Shown here piece by piece: positions 8,125 through 16,611 of a stretch of 45,939 bases of DNA. How positions within the stretch are numbered: position 1 is the first letter of the stretch; each line of letters opens with the position of its first letter. The stretch comes from Sphingobium phenoxybenzoativorans. GTDB taxonomy: Bacteria > Pseudomonadota > Alphaproteobacteria > Sphingomonadales > Sphingomonadaceae. The position numbers were made by a program, and so were the translations under genes. The notes under the pieces were generated by a model that saw nothing but the letters and a program-made list of their open reading frames with translations, made no database searches and was not told where the DNA came from. The stretch covers positions 1 through 45,939 of the forward strand of contig NZ_MINO01000028.1 of NCBI RefSeq assembly GCF_001757355.1, in the 5' to 3' direction.

Positions 8125-8576
8125 CGCCCGGCGAGGTCCAGTCCGAAGGCGCGCAGGGCATATTCCACCTTGATGGGGGCCGAAGGCTCATGAGGCGCGA
8201 TTTTCATGACCGGCACGTCTACGCCCGCAATCCGGCGGGTCAATGGCTTCTCCGGCATGCGGTCGACAATATCGAAAAGGTCGACGATCAGGGCGACCGG
8301 CATGCTGGCCAGATGCGGCACATCGACGATGCCGATGCCGCGAATCTCCATCTTGCCCGCGATGGTCTGGGGCGGGGAGGCCGCCACATGCGCCGACGCC
8401 CCCCGGCCGATCCGTGTCGCCAGGGTATAATCGTCGCTGACGAGGGCAGCGCCGCGATCGATGAGGCGCAGGGCGAGGTCCGACTTGCCGCTCCCGCTGA
8501 CGCCGCACAGCATGACGGCCCGCCCGGCTATGGCCACGGTGGTTGCGTGAAGCGTCTCGGATGAAAGCGTCGCCAC
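8121..8576 (-). CDS. hprK: HPr kinase/phosphorylase, short alphaproteobacterial form
   Basis: 151 residues from a GTG start with GGAG 8 nt upstream. Walker A is GVSGSGKS (residues 25-32), followed by ALVSDDYT, which holds the catalytic aspartates, and MEIRGIGIVDVP, the HprK capping/metal motif. The N-terminal domain of Firmicute HprK (about 130 residues) is absent, as usual in this class. It should phosphorylate or dephosphorylate Ser48 of the HPr encoded downstream. It heads the leftward operon; a 136-bp region separates it from divergent gatB, so here no chvG/chvI-like two-component pair precedes it. Confidence 0.93.
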   Translation of the reverse strand: MATLSSETLHATTVAIAGRAVMLCGVSGSGKSDLALRLIDRGAALVSDDYTLATRIGRGASAHVAASPPQTIAGKMEIRGIGIVDVPHLASMPVALIVDLFDIVDRMPEKPLTRRIAGVDVPVMKIAPHEPSAPIKVEYALRAFGLDLAGR

Positions 8577-8712
8577 AGGGCAGTCTCCAGGCGATATGCT
8601 CTAGACCGCCTTGCGGTCCAAGGGAATCCGGCAAATGCGGTAAGCGGCAGACCTTCGTCCTATCCCTGGACTCGTCTTGCCTGCCGCGCCTTTCCCGCCT
8701 ATCGGCTCTGGC

Positions 8713-10215
8713 ATGACGGAAACAGCATATCGTATCCAGGGCGCCACGGGTGATTGGGAGGTCGTGATCGGCCTGGAGGTCCATGCCCAGGTCACATCGC
8801 AGGCCAAGCTTTTTTCGGGCGCGTCGACCGCATTTGGCGCGGAACCCAACAGCCAGGTCAGCCTGGTGGACGCGGCCATGCCCGGCATGCTGCCCGTTCC
8901 CAATCGCGAATGCATCCGCCAGGCGGTGCGCACCGGCATGGCGATCGACGCGCAGATCAACAAATATTCGCGGTTCGACCGGAAGAACTACTTCTACGCC
9001 GATCTTCCGCAGGGCTACCAGATCAGCCAGCTCTACCATCCGATCGTCGGCGAAGGCGCGATCGAGGTGACGCTGGACGAGAAGGACCCGGCCAGCGCGA
9101 CCAAGCGAATCGGCATCGAGCGCATCCATGTCGAGCAGGACGCCGGCAAGCTGATGCATGACCAGCATCCGACGCGCAGCTATGTCGATCTCAACCGGTC
9201 CGGCGTGGCGCTGATGGAGATCGTCAGCCGCCCCGACATGCGTTCGCCCGCCGAGGCGGGGGCCTATCTGCGCAAGCTCCGCACCATCCTGCGCTATGTG
9301 GGGTCGTGCGACGGCAATATGGAGGAAGGCTCCATGCGCGCCGACGTCAATGTCTCGGTCCGCAGGCCGGGCGAGGCATTCGGCACCCGGACGGAAACGA
9401 AGAACGTCAATTCCGTGCGCTTCGTGATGGCTGTGGTCGAGCATGAGGCGAACCGGCAGGTGGATGTGCTGGAGGGTGGCGGAAAGATCGTCCAGGAAAC
9501 CCGGCTCTACGACCCCGACCGGAACGAGACACGCTCAATGCGGTCGAAGGAAGATGCGCACGATTATCGCTATTTCCCGGACCCGGACCTGCTGCCGCTG
9601 GAACTGGACGATGCGTTTCTTGAGGAATGCCGCGCCTCTCTGCCGGAACTGCCGGACGCCAAGCGCGCGCGTTATGAGCAGGCGCTGGGTCTTTCCGCCT
9701 ATAATGCCGCAGTTCTGACCGCCGAGGCGGAGACGGCGCGCTGGTTCGAGATGTTGCTGGCCGAAAGCGCGCGCGTCCAGAAGAAGGGCGAGGGAGAGGT
9801 CGCGAAGGCGGCTGCCAACTGGCTGCTCTCCGAACTGTTCGGGGCGCTGAACCGTCTGGGCAAGGATCTGGACACCAGTCCCGTCAGCCCGGAACAGGGC
9901 GCTGAGCTGCTTGCCTTGGTCGCCGATGGCACCCTGTCCGGCACGCTGGCCAAGCAGGTGTTCGAGATCATGCTGGAAACGGGCGATGCGCCGGGCAAGA
10001 TCGTCGAGGAAAAGGGCCTGAAGCAGACCAGCGATACGGGCGCCATCGAGGAAGCGGCGGCGAAGGTCATTGCCGACAACGCCGACAAGGTGGAGCAGTA
10101 TAAGGCCGGTAAGGAAGCGCTGTTCGGCTTCTTCGTCGGCCAGACGATGAAGGCGATGGGCGGCAAGGCCAACCCCAAGGTCGTCAACGAGATATTGAAG
10201 AAGGCGCTGGGCTAG
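8713..10215 (+). CDS. gatB: Asp-tRNA(Asn)/Glu-tRNA(Gln) amidotransferase subunit B
   Basis: 500 residues from the ATG at 8713 ([10 protein letters not shown]); an ATG 36 nt upstream gives a proline-rich extension with no homology. Family motifs are [14 protein letters not shown] near residue 13, [44 protein letters not shown] and the C-terminal YqeY-like tail ([19 protein letters not shown]...). With GatA and GatC it converts misacylated Glu-tRNA(Gln) to Gln-tRNA(Gln), GatB recognising the tRNA and carrying the kinase site. GatA and GatC are not next to it. Divergent from hprK, and followed by a long perfect hairpin that may end transcription. Confidence 0.97.
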   Translation: MTETAYRIQGATGDWEVVIGLEVHAQVTSQAKLFSGASTAFGAEPNSQVSLVDAAMPGMLPVPNRECIRQAVRTGMAIDAQINKYSRFDRKNYFYADLPQGYQISQLYHPIVGEGAIEVTLDEKDPASATKRIGIERIHVEQDAGKLMHDQHPTRSYVDLNRSGVALMEIVSRPDMRSPAEAGAYLRKLRTILRYVGSCDGNMEEGSMRADVNVSVRRPGEAFGTRTETKNVNSVRFVMAVVEHEANRQVDVLEGGGKIVQETRLYDPDRNETRSMRSKEDAHDYRYFPDPDLLPLELDDAFLEECRASLPELPDAKRARYEQALGLSAYNAAVLTAEAETARWFEMLLAESARVQKKGEGEVAKAAANWLLSELFGALNRLGKDLDTSPVSPEQGAELLALVADGTLSGTLAKQVFEIMLETGDAPGKIVEEKGLKQTSDTGAIEEAAAKVIADNADKVEQYKAGKEALFGFFVGQTMKAMGGKANPKVVNEILKKALG

Positions 10216-10246
10216 GCCGAGCGGACTCTAAAACGCTAGACGTGGC

Positions 10247-10316
10247 GCGTGCTCCTGCGCAGGCAGGAGCCCAGTCCCACGCTCTGAACTGGGCTCCTGC
10301 CTGCGCAGGAGCACGC
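10247..10316. repeat. 70-nt dispersed palindrome, copy 1 (29-12-29)
   Basis: Two perfectly complementary 29-nt arms (10247-10275 and 10288-10316) around the 12-nt loop CCCACGCTCTGA. The arm core is CTCCTGCGCAGGCAGGAG. It lies between gatB (+) and a small gene on -, where it could stop transcription from both sides. A second copy of the same architecture is at 40538-40607. Confidence 0.85.
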
Positions 10317-10349
10317 TGACGCCGGGCATTGAACCGCTGCCGGAATCAC

Positions 10350-10667
10350 TCAATAGTCATAGTCATTGTCACGGCGCTGGCGGCGGATGTCGCGGCTGGC
10401 CTCGTCCTGCCTCGCCGCGATCCTTGCCCGCTCGTTGCGGCTGAGGCCGTAGCCGTCGCGGCGGTCATGCCGGGCCTGCCGCGCTATCTTGCGCTGCTGC
10501 TTGGTCAGCTTGCGATATTCCTTCCCGGTAATATCGCCATTCTGATAGCCGCGCTCGATCCGCTCCTGCTGCCGCCATTGCCGTTCGCGGATATTCTGGG
10601 CGTTGGCGGCGGGCGTTATGGCGGTGACGGCGAAAATCGCGGTCGCGGCAAAAAGCATGCATTTCAT
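10350..10667 (-). CDS. secreted basic protein of unknown function
   Basis: 105 residues from ATG at 10667, chosen because AGGAG lies 8 nt upstream; an earlier in-frame ATG (10685) adds six residues and lacks such a site. Residues 1-23 (MKCMLFAATAIFAVTAITPAANA) form a clear Sec signal peptide ending in an Ala-x-Ala cleavage site. The mature part is very rich in Arg, Gln and Tyr and predicted fully helical (RERQWRQQERIERGYQNG, YRKLTKQQRKIARQ), ending NDYDY. It resembles small periplasmic proteins of unknown role in sphingomonads. Confidence 0.8.
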   Translation of the reverse strand: MKCMLFAATAIFAVTAITPAANAQNIRERQWRQQERIERGYQNGDITGKEYRKLTKQQRKIARQARHDRRDGYGLSRNERARIAARQDEASRDIRRQRRDNDYDY

Positions 10668-10697
10668 GGCTTTTCTCCTGAACATAATTTGTGATCT

Positions 10698-10883
10698 TCA
10701 ATCGGGCGGCGGAATCTCATCCGGTCCGCGTCCCGGCTCATCTATGTCGGGCGATGGCCCGTCCGGCGGAATTTCGGGCGGTTCCCGGTAGGGGGTTTCC
10801 TCCGGCCGCTCGATCGGCGGCGTTTCCGGCGGCGATTGCGGCTCTATCGTGTCCGGCGGCGGCACTTCGGGTTGGGTGGCCAT
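10698..10883 (-). CDS. proline/glutamate-rich 61-residue protein
   Basis: 61 residues, about a third proline, highly acidic and without any hydrophobic segment (MATQPEVPPPDTIEPQSPPE...). The ATG is preceded by a near-perfect ribosome site, AAAGGAGGTGA, at 5-6 nt, which argues that it is really translated. It sits 30 nt upstream of the secreted basic protein on the same strand. The composition predicts an unfolded polypeptide; pairing of an acidic and a basic small protein is notable, but no function is known to me. Confidence 0.75.
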   Translation of the reverse strand: MATQPEVPPPDTIEPQSPPETPPIERPEETPYREPPEIPPDGPSPDIDEPGRGPDEIPPPD

Positions 10884-10967
10884 AGGCTCACCTCCTTTTT
10901 GTAAATCTATTCCCCCGATCCTACGCCTCCGGAGCGGGGACGTTCCACGCCCGGCCTTATTTCGCAG

Positions 10968-11180
10968 TCAGGCGAACAGTTCGCGATCCTTGTCATCCTG
11001 ATGGACGACCGGGACGGGCAATTGCTTCGTGCCCTTCGGATTGCGATCCTTCTGGTCGGAGCGGGCCGACAAGCCCAGAACCATGGTCCACCAGCCTTGC
11101 GCCATGATGAGCGGCAAGGTCCAGAACGCCAGGACAGGATTGATCGCGGCCAGTCCGACCGGCTTGATATTATCTTGCAT
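10968..11180 (-). CDS. small amphipathic/membrane-associated protein of unknown function
   Basis: 70 residues from ATG at 11180, where AGGAGG lies 6 nt upstream; the open frame continues upstream without a good start. Residues 8-32 (GLAAINPVLAFWTLPLIMAQGWW) form one hydrophobic helix containing two prolines, followed by a charged tail DQKDRNPKGTKQLPVP. It is too short for a transporter. Small proteins of this shape occur beside PHA-granule or stress genes in related bacteria, but no such neighbour is present here, so no function is assigned. Confidence 0.7.
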   Translation of the reverse strand: MQDNIKPVGLAAINPVLAFWTLPLIMAQGWWTMVLGLSARSDQKDRNPKGTKQLPVPVVHQDDKDRELFA

Positions 11181-11306
11181 GAACGCCTCCTGTGATGCCG
11201 GATATACGGCTGACCGGGGGGAGGGTTCCTGAAAGCGGGAGCAGATCGACGGATTATGTTGCCTTTTGGCCATCATGCCCTTAGGACGCGCCGACCGGCG
11301 ACCGAT

Positions 11307-11391
11307 GCGGGCGTGGCGAAACTGGTAGACGCGCCAGATTTAGGTTCTGGTATCGCAAGATGTGGGGGTTCGAGTCCCTTCGCCCGCACCA
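11307..11391 (+). tRNA. tRNA-Leu (anticodon UAG)
   Basis: 85 nt with encoded CCA. The acceptor stem GCGGGCG pairs with CGCCCGC (11381-11387), discriminator A. The anticodon stem CCAGA/TCTGG encloses TTTAGGT with anticodon TAG at 11341-11343. A long variable arm (TATCGCAAGATGT region) marks a class II tRNA, and the T arm is GGGGGTTCGAGTCCCTT. It lies 74 nt before trigger factor and may share its promoter region. Confidence 0.97.
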
Positions 11392-11465
11392 GTGGCGTCA
11401 GCCCTGAATCGGCCCAGAAACGGGAAGCCAGCGGAATTCAGCTTAGAGAGCGTTTGAGAGATAAG

Positions 11466-13064
11466 ATGCAGACTGTCGAGACGTTGAATGAGGGCCTGAA
11501 GCGCGCCTACACCCTGACGATCACCGCCAAGGATCTCGACGCGCGCGTCGAGAAGGAAGTGGCCACCATCGCGCCGCAGGTGAAGATGCCCGGCTTCCGC
11601 CCCGGCAAGGTTCCGGCCAACCTCGTCAAGAAGATGCACGGTGAATCGCTGCAGCGCGACGCGCTGAACAGCTCGATCCAGGAAGGCGTGCAGAGCCTGA
11701 TCGCCGAGAAGAAGCTGCGTCCCGCGATGCAGCCCTCGGTCGAGCTGGACGAAGGTTTCGAGTTCGGCAAGGACGCCGAGATCAAGGTCGCCCTGGAAGT
11801 GCTGCCCGAAATCGCGGCGCCCAGCATCGAGGGCCTGAAGCTTGAGCGCCTGACCGCGGAAGTCGGCGACGCCGCGATCGACGAGGCCGCCGAGCGCATC
11901 GCCAAGCAGCAGGGCGCGTTCGACGCGCTGCCCGCCAGCCATAAGGCCAAGACCGGCGACACGGTGGTCATCGATTTCGTCGGCAAGGTCGACGATGTGG
12001 CGTTCGACGGCGGCACCGGCGAGGGCATGAAGGTCGAGATCGGCTCTGGCAGCCTGATCCCCGGCTTCGAGGACCAACTGGTCGGCGTCAAGACCGGCGA
12101 CGAGAAGGTCATCAACGTGACCTTCCCCGAAGATTATAATGCCGAGAATCTGAAGGGCAAAGCCGCGACCTTTGACATCAAGGTCACCTCGATCCTCGAT
12201 TCGTCCAAGCCCAAGGTTGATGAGGACTTCGCCAAGTCGCTGGGCCTTGAGGGTCTCGACAAGCTGAAGGAGCTGCTCAAGGGGCAGATCGAGCAGGAGC
12301 ATAACGGCCTCACCCGCACCTATATGAAGCGCAAGCTGCTGGATCAGCTCGCCGCTTCGCACGACTTCGACGTGCCGCCGAGCATGGTTGAGGCCGAGTT
12401 CGGCCAGATCTGGGCGCAGCTTGAGCATGAAGCCTCGCATGAGGAAGACCCTGCCGCCGCCCTGGCCGAGATGGAGAAGGAAAAGGACGACTATCGCGCC
12501 ATCGCGGTGCGTCGCGTCCGTCTGGGCCTGCTCCTGTCCGAAATCGGTCAGGCCAATGGCGTCGAGGTCAGCCAGCAGGAAATGAACCGTCTGATCATGC
12601 AGGCCGCTCAGCAATATTCGCCGCAGGACCGCGAGCGTTTCGTCCAATATGTCCGCCAGGACCCGATGGCCGCCGCCCAGTTGCGCGCGCCGCTGTACGA
12701 GGACAAGGTGGTCGACTTCCTGTTCGAGAAGGCGGAAGTTTCGGATCGCACGGTCAGCCGCGAGGAGCTGGAAGCAGCGATCGAGGCCGAGGATGACGGT
12801 TCGCCCAAGCCGCACGTTCATGGCCCCGGCTGCGGTCACGACCATGACCATGACGAAAAGCCCAAGGCGAAGAAGGCTGCAGCCAAGAAGGCCGACAAGG
12901 CCGACAAGGCCGAGGCCAGCGACGAAGTAGCCGAAGGCGGCGAGAAGAAGGCTGCGCCCAAGAAGGCCGCCGCGAAGAAGGCCGAAACGGCTGAGGACGC
13001 CTCTGCCGCCGAAAAGCCGGCCAAAAAGGCTGCGCCGAAGAAGGCGGCCGCGAAAGCGGAATAA
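11466..13064 (+). CDS. tig: trigger factor with His-rich and Lys/Ala-rich C-terminal tail
   Basis: 532 residues from ATG at 11466 (MQTVETLNEGLKRAYTLTI). The ribosome-docking signature GFRPGKVP is at residues 43-50; the FKBP-type prolyl isomerase domain (TGDTVVIDFVGKVDD...) spans roughly 155-240, and the helical chaperone arms follow. It binds the ribosome exit tunnel and helps nascent chains fold. Usual length is 430-450; here about 80 residues are added: a His/Cys stretch HVHGPGCGHDHDHDE near residues 450-465, then KKAAAKKADKADKAE-type repeats to the end. The gene precedes clpP-clpX, the common tig-clpP-clpX order, but is separated from clpP by a glycosyltransferase. Confidence 0.96.
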   Translation: MQTVETLNEGLKRAYTLTITAKDLDARVEKEVATIAPQVKMPGFRPGKVPANLVKKMHGESLQRDALNSSIQEGVQSLIAEKKLRPAMQPSVELDEGFEFGKDAEIKVALEVLPEIAAPSIEGLKLERLTAEVGDAAIDEAAERIAKQQGAFDALPASHKAKTGDTVVIDFVGKVDDVAFDGGTGEGMKVEIGSGSLIPGFEDQLVGVKTGDEKVINVTFPEDYNAENLKGKAATFDIKVTSILDSSKPKVDEDFAKSLGLEGLDKLKELLKGQIEQEHNGLTRTYMKRKLLDQLAASHDFDVPPSMVEAEFGQIWAQLEHEASHEEDPAAALAEMEKEKDDYRAIAVRRVRLGLLLSEIGQANGVEVSQQEMNRLIMQAAQQYSPQDRERFVQYVRQDPMAAAQLRAPLYEDKVVDFLFEKAEVSDRTVSREELEAAIEAEDDGSPKPHVHGPGCGHDHDHDEKPKAKKAAAKKADKADKAEASDEVAEGGEKKAAPKKAAAKKAETAEDASAAEKPAKKAAPKKAAAKAE

Positions 13065-13088
13065 CGTCCGGCAGGGCGGGGGCGGAGC

Positions 13089-14087
13089 ATGGAGAGCACA
13101 CTGCTTCCCCCCGGCCTGCGGATCGCCGTGATCCTGCCCTGCTATAATGAGGCGGGGGCGATCGCGCAGACGGTGCATGCGTTCCGAGCGTCGCTGCCCA
13201 GCGCCACGATCTTCGTCTACGACAATAACAGCACCGATGGCAGCCAGGGCGTGGCCGCCGAGGCGGGGGCCGTTGTCCGCCGGGTCCGCCAGCAGGGCAA
13301 GGGCCATGTCGTCCGGCGCATGTTCGCCGATGTCGATGCCGACATCTATGTGATGGCGGACGGCGACGCGACCTATGAGGCGGCCGCGGCGCCATCGATG
13401 ATCGCCGCCATGCTGGCCGATAATTTCGACATGGTTGTCGGCGCGCGCGAGTCGGAGGTGGACGCCGCCTATCGCCGGGGACACCGAATGGGTAATCGGG
13501 TGCTGACGGGCCTTTTGCGGCAGCTTTTCGGGCGGAGCTTCACTGATATTCTTTCCGGCTACCGCGTGTTTTCGCGCCGTTTCGTGAAAAGCTTTCCGGT
13601 CCTTTCGGTGGGCTTCGAGATCGAGACGGAGATGAGCGTTCATGCGCTGGAACTGGCGATGCCGGTGTCCGAACAGGTGACGGCCTATAGCGCGCGGCCG
13701 GAGGGATCGGTCAGCAAGCTCAGCACCTATCGCGACGGCTGGCGGATATTGCGGACGATTGTCCAGCTTTACCGCGTCGAGCGGCCAATCTGGTTTTTCG
13801 GCGCGATTGGCAGCGTTTTCGCTCTGGCGGGGACGATCCTTGCCCTGCCGCTGGTCTGGACATGGCTGCAGACCGGCCTGGTCCCCCGCTTTCCGACCGC
13901 GATCCTGGTCACGGGCATCATGATCATCGCCGTGCTGAACGGGATGTGCGGATTGATTCTCGATACGGTTGTGCGCGGCCGCCGGGAGGTCCGGCGGCTC
14001 GCCTATCTGACATTCCGCGCGCCGGCCGACTTTGAACTGGATCGCCGTTCCGGGGCGCCCGATGACCGTTCCGGGACGGGCGTCTGA
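13089..14087 (+). CDS. family 2 glycosyltransferase, DPM1-like, membrane-anchored
   Basis: 332 residues. The GT-A fold motifs are VILPCYNE (residues 14-21), DNNSTD (45-50) and the DGD metal/nucleotide site at 91-93 (MADGDATYEA). Further on, DILSGYRVFSRRFVKSFP is the block typical of dolichyl/polyprenyl-phosphate sugar transferases. Two hydrophobic segments near residues 235-260 and 270-295 anchor the C-terminus in the inner membrane. It probably moves a sugar onto a lipid carrier or glycan; the sugar is unknown. It begins 24 nt after tig and lies between tig and clpP, an insertion into an otherwise standard order. Confidence 0.88.
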   Translation: MESTLLPPGLRIAVILPCYNEAGAIAQTVHAFRASLPSATIFVYDNNSTDGSQGVAAEAGAVVRRVRQQGKGHVVRRMFADVDADIYVMADGDATYEAAAAPSMIAAMLADNFDMVVGARESEVDAAYRRGHRMGNRVLTGLLRQLFGRSFTDILSGYRVFSRRFVKSFPVLSVGFEIETEMSVHALELAMPVSEQVTAYSARPEGSVSKLSTYRDGWRILRTIVQLYRVERPIWFFGAIGSVFALAGTILALPLVWTWLQTGLVPRFPTAILVTGIMIIAVLNGMCGLILDTVVRGRREVRRLAYLTFRAPADFELDRRSGAPDDRSGTGV

Positions 14088-14104
14088 CTTACGGGCGCGT
14101 TGCC

Positions 14105-14136
14105 CCCTTGAACCGGCCCGCTATTGCGCCGATGTA
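14105..14136 (+). promoter_or_regulatory. candidate RpoH (sigma-32) promoter for clpP
   Basis: CCCTTGAA at 14105-14112 matches the sigma-32 -35 element, and CGCCGATGTA at 14127-14136 resembles the CCCCATnTA -10 element, with heat-shock-like spacing. It ends 32 nt before the clpP ATG. Family knowledge (clpP is a heat-shock gene and rpoH is encoded at 21974-22894) supports it; transcription has not been shown. Confidence 0.45.
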
Positions 14137-14168
14137 AGGCAGGGCAAAAGCAAGTCTGAAAGAGCATC

Positions 14169-14819
14169 ATGCACGACCATAATTTCGATTCCCGTATGAC
14201 CGACCCTCTGTCTGCGCTGGTTCCCATCGTTATCGAGCAGTCGAACCGCGGTGAGCGCAGCTTCGACATCTTCTCGCGCCTGCTGCGCGAGCGCATCATT
14301 TTCGTGACCGGACAGGTTGAGGACCATATGGCCTCCCTGATCGTCGCCCAGTTGCTGTTCCTCGAATCGGAAAATCCGAAGAAGGACATCTACATGTATA
14401 TCAACTCGCCCGGCGGCGTGGTGACGGCCGGCATGGCGATCCATGATACGATGAAATATATCCGGCCGAAAGTCGGCACGGTTTGCATCGGTCAGGCCGC
14501 GTCGATGGGCAGCTTCCTGCTGGCGGCGGGCGAGCCGGGCATGCGCGTGGCGCTCTCCAACGCCCGGATCATGATCCATCAGCCCTCCGGCGGCGCGCAG
14601 GGCATGGCGTCCGATATCGAGATCCAGGCCAAGGAAATCCTGCGTATCAAGCGCCGGATGAACGACCTGTATGTGAAATATACCGGCCAGACGCTTGAGA
14701 AGATTGAAGCGGCGATGGACCGCGACACCTTCCTGGAAGCGGATGAGGCAAAGGCGTTCGGACTGGTGGACGAAGTGTTCGATCAGCGTCCCGCAATGCC
14801 CGATACGGCACAGGAATAG
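14169..14819 (+). CDS. clpP: ATP-dependent Clp protease proteolytic subunit
   Basis: 216 residues with the serine protease triad: Ser112 in [11 protein letters not shown], His137 in [11 protein letters not shown] and Asp186 in [12 protein letters not shown]. The oxyanion region [17 protein letters not shown] is intact. It forms the double-heptamer chamber that degrades proteins unfolded by ClpX (next gene) or ClpA. The first ~12 residues resemble the propeptide removed on maturation. A heat-shock-like promoter lies just upstream. Confidence 0.98.
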   Translation: MHDHNFDSRMTDPLSALVPIVIEQSNRGERSFDIFSRLLRERIIFVTGQVEDHMASLIVAQLLFLESENPKKDIYMYINSPGGVVTAGMAIHDTMKYIRPKVGTVCIGQAASMGSFLLAAGEPGMRVALSNARIMIHQPSGGAQGMASDIEIQAKEILRIKRRMNDLYVKYTGQTLEKIEAAMDRDTFLEADEAKAFGLVDEVFDQRPAMPDTAQE

Positions 14820-14954
14820 GGAAATCTTTACGCCGTTGCATCATTTTCTGCCCTTGTGAAACCGATGCGCCACGGTCTAGGATGACCGTGGACCAAGATG
14901 TCCCGTGGCTGAGCGCGGATTTCCGTCCCCGCCACGGGGAGGAAGATTGAAGGA

Positions 14955-16220
<1,266 letters not shown>

Positions 16221-16246
16221 TCCCATGTAAAATTTAATGAAAAGTC

Positions 16247-16274
16247 AGGCCGGAGTTTTCGCTCCGGCCTTTTT
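16247..16274 (+). terminator. intrinsic terminator after clpX
   Basis: Perfect 9-bp stem AGGCCGGAG/CTCCGGCCT with a 6-nt loop TTTTCG, followed directly by TTTTC. It lies 27 nt after the clpX stop. Confidence 0.9.
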
Positions 16275-16611
16275 CATGTCTGAGTGCCTACATTTTGTTG
16301 CGCATGCGTAATTTCTTTGCTGCGTTGCAAAATTATCGCATCCTTCAAGATTGCGGTAAATCGAAGCGGAATCCCCGTGGACCAGCCGATTTTCGGCATT
16401 ATCCAAATGTCATTGAGCCGGAAATGCCGGCCGAACCTTGCGGTGCGATCGATAAATCGACGCATCGCACAATGACGACGTCACAAAAGCGCAACCGGAC
16501 CGGAACAGGGGCGTCGTCATGCGCTCCTAGGAAGACGCGGACTCGCCTGGTGCGGGGAAATGGAGAGCAGTGCCTTGCGCAATGCTCTCCTCAGACAAGG
16601 ACAAGGGAAGC
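16275..16611 (+). other. 337-bp gene-free leader of the TonB-dependent receptor gene
   Basis: No credible ORF. The stretch is notably AT-richer than its surroundings. Close to the start codon GGAGAGCA (16562-16569) and TGCTCTCC (16583-16590) can form an 8-bp hairpin over a 13-nt loop, 22 nt before the ATG, with the ribosome site AAGGGAAG just after it. Such a leader could regulate translation, but no known riboswitch is recognised. Confidence 0.5.

Noticed and set aside
11340..13643. 767-residue open frame on the minus strand across trigger factor
   Set aside because: It is the antisense shadow of tig and the glycosyltransferase, created by GC-rich codon bias; it lacks motifs and would run through the tRNA-Leu gene.
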